Assembly: GCF_000003815.2 (NCBI RefSeq)
Contig: NC_049995.1
Location: 18,125,017-18,189,016, forward strand
Source: Branchiostoma floridae
Taxonomy: Eukaryota; Chordata; Leptocardii; Amphioxiformes; Branchiostomatidae
Length of the DNA: 64,000 nucleotides
Reading direction: 5' to 3'
Numbering within the stretch: position 1 is the first letter of the stretch; every line of letters begins with the position of its first letter. This document shows positions 56,754 to 64,000 of this stretch, piece after piece. The notes beneath the pieces were generated by a model. It saw nothing but the letters and a program-made list of their open reading frames with translations, was not told the origin of the DNA and made no database searches. The position numbers and the translations under genes were made by a program.

Positions 56754-59700
56754 ATGCTGTGGAAACTGCTGCTGACCACCGCTGTGGTGCTCGCCGCCAT
56801 TCACGGGTCCGCCGCACAACGTACGTACTGAAGATTTTGGCGACGCCACTAGGGCGTTCTCCTTCACTATCTTAGTTTCCATCCGAAAGGCTGTGGCTGT
56901 CCAATAAAGACTTCAGCCGAAAAACAGCCTGAACTTTTCCTCTTCTAACAGAACAAACTTTGGAAAGTCTATCTACATTTACTCACCACTGTAAATTGTG
57001 ACTACATATAAACGGGGTGGAGAATTCCGTTGAAAAAAGATGTTTGTCTGTTATGTATAAAATGTTCAGGCCTATACTGTATATCTGTCCATTCATCTGC
57101 TGACACCATGTACCTGTAAGAACAACATACCGGATACGTTCATTTCACTCCATTATACATGTAACATGAAAAAGCAACTTCTACTAGAATATAGAACAAA
57201 CAATATTATTCAAATATGATAGTTGGACCCGATGAAATCTGTATCTTTGTTATATTCTAAGTATAAAATGTCAATTGATTTTATATTTGGCTTTAATAGT
57301 GTCTTAAAAACGTGTTTTTCAGAAATATCCTGCAGCAGGGTGCGAGATGCCGCCATAGCTAAATGTGGTGGCGCGATGGGATGTTACATCCCACAGTGCA
57401 ATGATAACGACTCCTTCAAGAATCCCCAAAACGGAGCAGGCGGCTACTGGTACTGCGCCAACCCCTTCAATGGCTATGTCTTCCAAGAGACTGCTTGGCG
57501 ACCGTGGGAGGAAGTCCCACCACCATTCAAATGCGTTTATTACTATCTTACAAACCGTGAGCATAGCTTTCTTTCATTGGGCATTTCTGTCAGACCATGT
57601 TTGATCTAGAAGATTGCTGCTGTGACACTGTTTCTGAGCATTGAAGCTTAATTGTTTGTGTGCGCACAAATTTGCATCAATTGTACTTCATCGTAGTCTG
57701 TGTGTGTGTGTGTGGGGGGGGGGGGATAGATGCCTGTCCCATGATCTGTTGCTGTTCCTTGTTTGAGGGTGGGAGTATTCTGAGTTTTTGTGTTAGGAAA
57801 ACAACATTACAGAGCAGTGGGCTATTTCACTTATAAATGTTGTTGGCCTGTTATGTATAAAATTAACTCCAGAATTAAACTAGAGGGTGTTCACATAGAA
57901 ACATAGATTGCCAAAAGACCCAATCTCCAGCGGATGTTGGAAGAGGATGCTATTTGTTCCTAGCTGCCAAATTTATGACAAATGGGTGTAGGTTTGGTAA
58001 AAACGGTCTCTCCCAGCATTTACTTGGATATTACCATGCCTAGAGGGTAATCAAGAATGAAGTGCAAAAGGTCCCTTGTATACTTTGTATACCTTGTATA
58101 CCAAGTATTTGTCGTTAAAGGGAATGTATAATTTGTTATTCAGAGGCGGACTGTTCGGAAGTGCGAGATACCGTCACAGCTGCTTGTGATGGCATGCCGG
58201 GATGTTTCGCCCCACAGTGCAATGGTGACGGGACCTTCGATACGACCCAATTCTATGGATCGACCGGCTACTCGTACTGTGCCAACCCCGTCAATGGCTT
58301 CATCTACCAGATTACCGCCGTGCCACCCGGGCAGCCACCAATCTACGACTGCGACACGTACTGGTCTGACAACCGTGAGAATAGCTTTCCTTGATTGGAT
58401 ATTCTGTCAGACCCTGTTTGATCTAGCAGATTTCTGTTTCTGTGTGATTATTGGCCCCTCTCATGGCCAGGCTCCTTTTCAAACTGCAGTCATTGTTAAC
58501 TCTGTAGATGGATCGTCTGTAAACAAATAATCTTCATGTAGAAAAACATGCATGCTATTGTATAATTCTTGGGGTGCACTCAATTTTTTAGGCTGGGTGC
58601 TCTGGTGTACCCAATCCCCAAAAATGAATTTCGAGCCCTTTGATATTTTAGTTAGGGTGCAAATAGGGTCAATAACATATGTTTGTCATTTTCAGCTGTT
58701 ATAGGAGGACCGCCCTGCTTCATCGACATTGTTCTCGTCCTGGACGTTTCTTCGAGCATCCCGAAGGACCAGTTCGTTCTCGCCCGGGACTTCATGATGT
58801 ATTTCGTCGAATGTGCTGAATTTCAAGGACTGGCAATCAGGGTGGGTCTTTTACGTCTGCTGTGTGGGAGCTAAGTCATGCTTTAAACCACTGGAAATCT
58901 ATCGTTCCTTGTAGCATGAACCTTAAAACTTGTTATCCACATGTCATCTTTCTTCCCTCTTGTTACTTATTCGTTTATCTATGCCTAATTGTTTCAACGA
59001 GGCTAGGGTATGCAAACCTATGAGTAGCATTTTTTTTCTTGCATTGACAATTTGGAGCATCCGAGAGCTTAATGTAATTAAGTGGTTAGCGCCCCAGCAT
59101 CTGGACCTATATAGAATTAAGTTCGATTCGGGCTGTTTTGCTCACCCGACATACACGCTACTGGAAAGGGATCCAGTCATTAGTCATGGTTCACTGATCA
59201 TTGTGCTTGTCGACAAGAGCTAGGGCTATATCCCCGGTACATGTAAATACTGTACATGGCACCTGCTTTCTCTGTCAAGACCGGTGAAAGAATGGCAGGA
59301 TCGAGATCACGTTTACTTTCAGAAGGACCTGTCAGGTTTAAGGTAACAGCACGGTGTGTTTCAGGACATGTGGAAATAACAACAACACTCTTTGTGTCTT
59401 TTTCCCCCCTTGTTACATAGATTGGAGTCATCTGCTACAACTGCGAAGCAAAGACCTATTTTGATCTGACACCAATAGCCCAGGGGATGGAGTACAAAAT
59501 CCACTACATCACGTACAAGGGAGGGGAGACCCGAACTGGCCACGCCATCTACTACATGAATTGCACGGTACGGCCGCTGTTGGCGTTTCTGTTGTTAGCA
59601 CGGTACGAAATGATGCAAAAACTAAGGCTGCACTTGTATTGCATGGTGCTGTTTTCTGTTGCTAATACAGCACAGCATGGTGCAAAAGCTAAGGCTGCAC

Positions 59701-60538
59701 TTGTACCAAATGCTGCAGAAGCTACTCTTGCACTTGTTGGATTAAACACGGTACCACTTGGTACATACGATATCACTGCACTTGCTTGATTAAGCATAGT
59801 TAGAAATGTACTTCAGGACTTTTCAATGTTTGATTTTCTTGTTGATGTTCTGTTTGCCCAGTCCAATTGGCGACAAGAATCCCATCCGGCAGCCGTCATT
59901 CTGACCGACGGACGGGTAAGGAGACACGTGTTCTAAAACACACACGTCACTCCTGTAAACACACACGTCACTCCTGTAAACACACACATCACTCCTGTAA
60001 ACACACACGTCACTCCTGTAAACACACACGTCACTCCTGTAATATTTTAGTGCCATGTTAACCGTTTTCCCACACAGTTGTTACACATTCTCAGCCTCAT
60101 GTTAACCGGTTCCCAACTCATAAAGTTGTTACACAAGTCGGTGCCATGTTACCCGTTTTCCCAGTGTGTTCTAACACATTCTCACTTGTTATAATACCAA
60201 TTGATGACAGTGTATTTTGACTCTTAGTGTCATGTTAGCCGTTCTCCTAAATAGTGAGTTATCATACATTCTCAGTCTCCGCTCTCCCAATAAGTTGTTA
60301 CACGGTCTTATTGCCCTGTCTACCGTTCCCCCAGTCCAATGATGACGAATTAGACGAAGCTGTGAAGGCGCGGGCCGCTGGGATCGATCTGTACGCCGTG
60401 GGTTTCGGGTACCCGCTTCTTGTGGACTGGACTGCGCTGGATATCATGACCGGCGACATCACCGGATCCCGAGTGTTCACCGCCAGCCAGGCCTGCGACT
60501 TGGCGCAGAAAATCGTGGCCGATCAGTGCGGTGAGTAG
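56754..60538 (+). CDS. Gene D: secreted protein, two TY-like modules plus VWA
   Basis: Exons 56754-56820 (signal peptide MLWKLLLTTAVVLAAIHG), 57323-57556 and 58144-58374 (TY-like), 58696-58841, 59421-59567, 59862-59915 and 60335-60538 (VWA). Total 1083 bp, 360 aa, frame exact; phases 1,1,1,0,0,0. Metal site: LVLDVSSS, GGETRTGHA, AVILTDGR. Exon 2 is the most divergent of the four (IHYITYKGG in place of the LMRGDGG region). It ends VADQCGE-stop within GCG|GTGAGTAG. Same architecture as gene B, and closest to B in its first six exons, but VWA exon 4 is closer to gene C (GFGYP-LVDW). Predicted secreted; ligand unknown. Confidence 0.87.
57323..58374 (+). other. Two thyroglobulin type-1-like modules of gene D
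   Basis: Exons 57323-57556 and 58144-58374. Module 1 has CSRVRDAAIAKCGGAMGCYI, PQCN and GYWYCANPFNG; module 2 has CSEVRDTVTAACDGMPGCFA, PQCNGDGTF and GSTGYSYCANPVNG. Six cysteines each in the order C, C, GC, PQC, YC, C. As in gene B, the family QC and first CWC cysteines are absent while the extra C...GC pair before PQC is present, so the change predates the B/D duplication. Confidence 0.75.
57695..57726 (+). repeat. (GT)n followed by G run in a gene D intron
   Basis: TGTGTGTGTGTGTGTG followed by twelve G. Purely simple sequence between the two TY-like exons. Confidence 0.9.
59070..59310 (+). mobile_element. tRNA-derived SINE, plus orientation
   Basis: AAGTGGTTAGCGCCCCAGCA (A-box type), AAGTTCGATTCGGGC (B-box type), then GCTCACCCGACATACACGCT and CATTGTGCTTGTCGACAAGA, the same body as the minus-strand copy at 3870-4180. 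Lies in the intron between VWA exons 1 and 2 of gene D; boundaries approximate. Confidence 0.7.
59935..60041 (+). repeat. 21-bp tandem repeat, five copies
   Basis: AAACACACACGTCACTCCTGT repeated five times with one G-to-A change, immediately downstream of the donor of VWA exon 3 in gene D. It is the same intron that carries the 43-bp expansion in gene A. Confidence 0.95.
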
Positions 60539-62975
60539 CCCTAGCATATTACAGACCTACAAACAACTTCAGTCCATTTGACAAGACATCGTGTAGCGTA
60601 ATGGTAAGTATGTTTGGCCCAGAATCAGTAGGTCCTGCGTCCCGTGTCACAAAACAAATTTTCTTATTAAGCATGTCTTGAAACAAAACGTGGATCAGAT
60701 CATGACAAAGCTACAGATATGCCAATACTATTGATAGCTTTTCTCAACAATGCTTTACAGACAGTATAAATGATGATAATCTGTTTAGTTTGCCCCGTAA
60801 AAGGTCGATGATTAAGTTCATCCATGTCTTGTATTTTCTTTAGCTTGAGTGTTTAAAATAAATTACAAGCAACAGTAGGAGCACTGCATTCCTATTTGAG
60901 AGGACTTGATTGGTCGATTCGGTAAGCCAACAGCGCAAAGCAGCATAATACTAGCAGGAAGACTTACGAACTAGCCGCCGACTTACAGATTTATTCTTTT
61001 AAGGCCCTCCTATTTAGGATGAAGAACAACGGAGACAACCGGACCGTGTGACCTGACCTGACCTGACCTGATCTAACCTGACCTGACCGTTGATGTGGAC
61101 CTCTGCTGTGAATAGACATACAGTGATCTCCAAGCAAGGGGGGGGGGGTCAAATCCAAACATTCCCAACTTCCCCAATTTTACTACGGTACCCTTTCTTT
61201 TAACATCTGCTTGGAAATGAAATTAACAACTTAAGACCCTGACATCAGGAATTGAAGTTCACTTGATTGAATAAACAGTAAGGGGGAGGGCATCCCAAAC
61301 CCTAATTGGCCTATTCAAAAATACATATCAAAACATACCAGCTCAGCCTTTCTGTTGATTCTGAAAATTTACAGTTCCTGTTGGGAAACAAAATATCTTT
61401 TGAAAGGCCAAAAAAGAGAAACCATGTAACATTTTGACTTGATCTGCGTTCATCAGAACATCAACATCAAAATGCAGTCGTTTATATAGATATCAAGGTT
61501 GAAACGCAGCAACAAATCAAGGAAAAGACAAAGACACTCACTAAACCATTTTCAAAACATTCCCTAACTATAAAAAAGTTTCAATGCCCGAAACCGGTAC
61601 CAATGAAAAGTGCCAGTCCATCTTCTATACAAAGTTTTTGCACGCTACAGTAGTGATTTACAGGGGGATGTTACTTCTCCAAGCTTTTTAGCTCAGACAT
61701 TAAGTAAAGGAACCTGATCTAGAGACGTCACGGAGATTTCAAGGTCAAGAATACTTCAAGTAAAGTACCATCAAAAGTTCGTCTGCAAATCCAAAACGTT
61801 TTTCGCGTCATCCATCATGACATGTCTGGCGGAGCTGCAGATGGTTTCAGGCCAAAGAAAATAAGATTCTCACAAACCAAATTTTATTTCATAACTGCAA
61901 GTTTAACTCTAAAATAAAACTTGAGTTATTCTTTGCCTTTGATCAGCCTGGAAATCGGGTATTTAATTTTTCTTTTAAGAGCTGTTACCGTTTTGAAACC
62001 GATACTGTCGAATGTCCAAGTAAGCATTCAGTACTTTGGGGAAAGTAAACATGTTTGCAAAAAGCCTAAATGAGCAGGCTAGAAACATTTTGAGTTTATC
62101 TGACATGAAAAATCAACGTTATTAATGTACTTCGAGTCTAAGACAGACGATGACATTGCTACTGACACCAATACACACACTCACTCACTCGCTCACTCTC
62201 ACTCACTCACTTACTCACTTACTCACTCATTCACCCACCCAATCACACTCACTCACTCATTCACTCACTCATTCACTCAATCACTCACTCAATCACTCAC
62301 TCACTCACTCACTCACACACTCACTCACTCACTCACTCACTCACTCACTCACTCACTCACTCACTCACTCACTCACTCACTCACTCACTCAATTAACCAA
62401 CCAACCAACCAACCAACCAATCAACCTTGCACATGTGACATTCACACAGCAAACATGAAATAAAACAAACTACTAAAACTGAGATTACCCAAAAATTGTT
62501 TTAAGAAGATTAAAAAAAGATAAAGTGAAACTGGCACCAATGAAAAGTGCCTGTCCATCAGCTCAATTATGTTACTTATTTTGCCCGCTACAGTAGCGAA
62601 CTACAGGGGATGTTATTTCCACAAGCTTTTTAGCTTACATATCTTTAAAATTCCCACCTATACTTAACAGTTATCTGAAAGTAAAGAATACTTCAAGTAA
62701 AAATTAAAATTAATAATCAACGTTCCTCTGTACATTGTAATTGTTTTTCAGTAAAGAACCAGCAAAACTCGGTCAGATGATTTTTAAGACGGTATAAGAA
62801 ATAAAGAGGTACTGGGAAAATACATATCCATGAAACCAACTTGAAGTTTCTCACTGTGAAAATCAAAATCTAAAAACGTGAAATCTTCTTTGCCTTCGGA
62901 TTTCGTTGGTGATTTTACATCACCAACTTCGACCTGGGAGGAAATCACGGTAGCGAGATAACCACACATAACACT
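60539..62975. other. Post-gene duplicated block, copy after gene D
   Basis: tRNA-like remnant (60586-60655), TGACC run (61049-61088), two hairpin blocks (61595 with one mismatch, 62533), and the longest TCAC microsatellite (62173-62425, spurious THSLTHSL ORFs). Order as after genes A and B. No gene seen; a further paralogue may lie beyond the window. Confidence 0.55.
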
Positions 62976-63241
62976 TCCGAAAATAATTTCATCAGATTGG
63001 TGAATCATAGGACATAAGAGTTTTCTTTTACCACCCCAGTGATGAACCGGGAAGGGGGGAGGGGGGTACAAACTGAGCCACGTTTGGGATTGTTTTCTCG
63101 CCGCGAAAGCTCCACCTACATCGGCTACATATAAAGGCAAGGAGCAGAACTACAGTTAAAAGCTCTGAGGAAGATGTCTGACAGACACTGAAACGTCTGC
63201 AGATGAGAAAAGCTGCTTGTGTAAAAGAAAACTCTTATGTC
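62976..63241. mobile_element. Short inverted-repeat element with hammerhead-like core
   Basis: Flanked by the 14-bp direct repeat CCACACATAACACT (62962-62975, 63242-63255). Contains a perfect 22-bp inverted repeat GGACATAAGAGTTTTCTTTT-AC (63010-63031 and 63221-63242) with 34 extra bases on the left. TATAAAGG (63130) is followed 35 bp later by CTGAGGA, a TGTCT/AGACA hairpin and GAAACGTCTG. The paralogous site at about 21915 is empty. Confidence 0.75.
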
Positions 63242-63255
63242 CCACACATAACACT

Positions 63256-64000
63256 GCTGTTACAACGGTCTGTGGATGGAGCTGAATGGGGACAAGATAG
63301 GAGCAGGCTGTTAATCTTCAGAGAGTGTCAAAAAGACAAGTTTTTACCTGGTAGGAAAATTCACCCGTTAATGTAGACGCTATGGGATTGGGCATCAGTG
63401 CAGCACACCTCATATAGCCACTTTAAACATCAGGTTTTCCCTTTTCTTCCTTTCTTCGCTTCGTTTCAACATAGTGCAACATAGGGAGAAAACTCCATCC
63501 CTACCCCAAAACTACATGATATCACTTGCAATATAAAACAGCAAGTCAAAGATGGATCAGAATTCTTCCATCTTCTTGAAGATTAACAAAACACAACTGA
63601 AAATTCTGCAGGTCAAGCTTTCATATACAACATCTCTTATAAAGATGTCACAATCTTTTCATTCTCAATTTTTCTTCTATTTATCAACTAACTGTCCCTC
63701 CGGAAATTCGCCATGTAGAGACCAGATAGTGTACAATCCATAAAGGCCATGAAGCAAACAAATCAGTTTTCCTTAAGAAAAAAAAAATCCCCTAAGGCAC
63801 AGCCCCATAGCTACTACATTGACTGGTGTATCCATAAGTAGCCTCACACCTTTAATCATAAAAGTACAAGTAAAAAATGGACCACTAGTGATGAATCCCA
63901 GGTACATGTAACCAAGAAATATAAAAAATAAACGTTTAAAGCTAAACATTGGGAAGTTTTGTTTTAGATTCATGCCCTTACATACACCTTAAGTAGCAAT
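63256..64000. other. End of window: continuation of block 1 after gene D
   Basis: Collinear with 7510-8230 and 21925-22640 (CTGTGGATGGAGCTGAA, ATGTAGACGCTATGGGATTG, GACTGGTGTATCCATAAGTA). Nothing coding is recognisable. By analogy the ACATCCGGGT block should follow outside the window. Confidence 0.5.

Noticed and set aside
254..60538. One giant gene spanning all four VWA units
   Set aside because: Units B, C and D each begin with their own signal-peptide exon and conserved upstream region, and each ends in an in-frame stop; separate genes are simpler. Read-through splicing is kept as an open question.
62125..62463. ORF of repeated THSLTHSL
   Set aside because: Translation of the TCAC microsatellite.

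Overview
This is a eukaryotic, intron-rich nuclear window. It contains three assembly gaps of exactly 100 N, dense minisatellites, several non-LTR retrotransposons, tRNA-derived SINEs and short terminal-inverted-repeat elements. The coding content (small phase-1 exons encoding secreted VWA, GON, CUB and thyroglobulin type-1-like modules) and the repeat style fit an invertebrate deuterostome. My best guess is a lancelet (Branchiostoma). That is inference, not proof.

The backbone is a tandem array of four paralogous plus-strand genes. Gene A (5' end outside the window, 254-5262) encodes a GON domain followed by a VWA domain. Gene B (16385-19716) encodes a signal peptide, two thyroglobulin type-1-like (TY) modules and a VWA domain. 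Gene C (39490-46089) encodes a signal peptide, a CUB domain and a VWA domain. Gene D (56754-60538) encodes a signal peptide, two TY-like modules and a VWA domain. I assembled every exon by hand from AG/GT borders. The reading frame closes exactly in all four genes (391+ aa for A, then 355, 317 and 360 aa). The VWA part is always four exons with intron phases 1-0-0-0, a complete MIDAS (DxSxS, a Thr in the TRTG/TCTG loop, LTDG) and a C-terminal cysteine just before the stop. The modules between signal peptide and VWA are all phase 1-1 and differ from gene to gene. Genes A and C share the intron just upstream of the VWA module although their adapters (GON and CUB) are unrelated.

The intergenic DNA is also duplicated. 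After each gene comes the same order of blocks: a tRNA-like remnant, a (TGACC)n run, paired hairpin blocks, a (TCAC)n run, a block dotted with ACATCCGGGT, an 18-bp minisatellite, a SINE remnant, a CRE/CCAAT-like block, a 60-bp minisatellite rich in inverted CCAAT boxes, and then a roughly 135-bp conserved segment before the next ATG. The array therefore arose by repeated 15-20 kb tandem duplication. Later insertions modified it: a 5.1-kb LINE just upstream of gene C that itself carries a 2.5-kb insertion, a nested RTE-like/R2-group composite in a gene C intron, a 2.2-kb CR1/L2-like LINE between C and D, and several short TIR elements whose empty sites can be read in the paralogous blocks.

Function is inferred only. 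These look like secreted, metal-dependent adhesion or recognition proteins in which a constant VWA head is combined with interchangeable N-terminal adapters.
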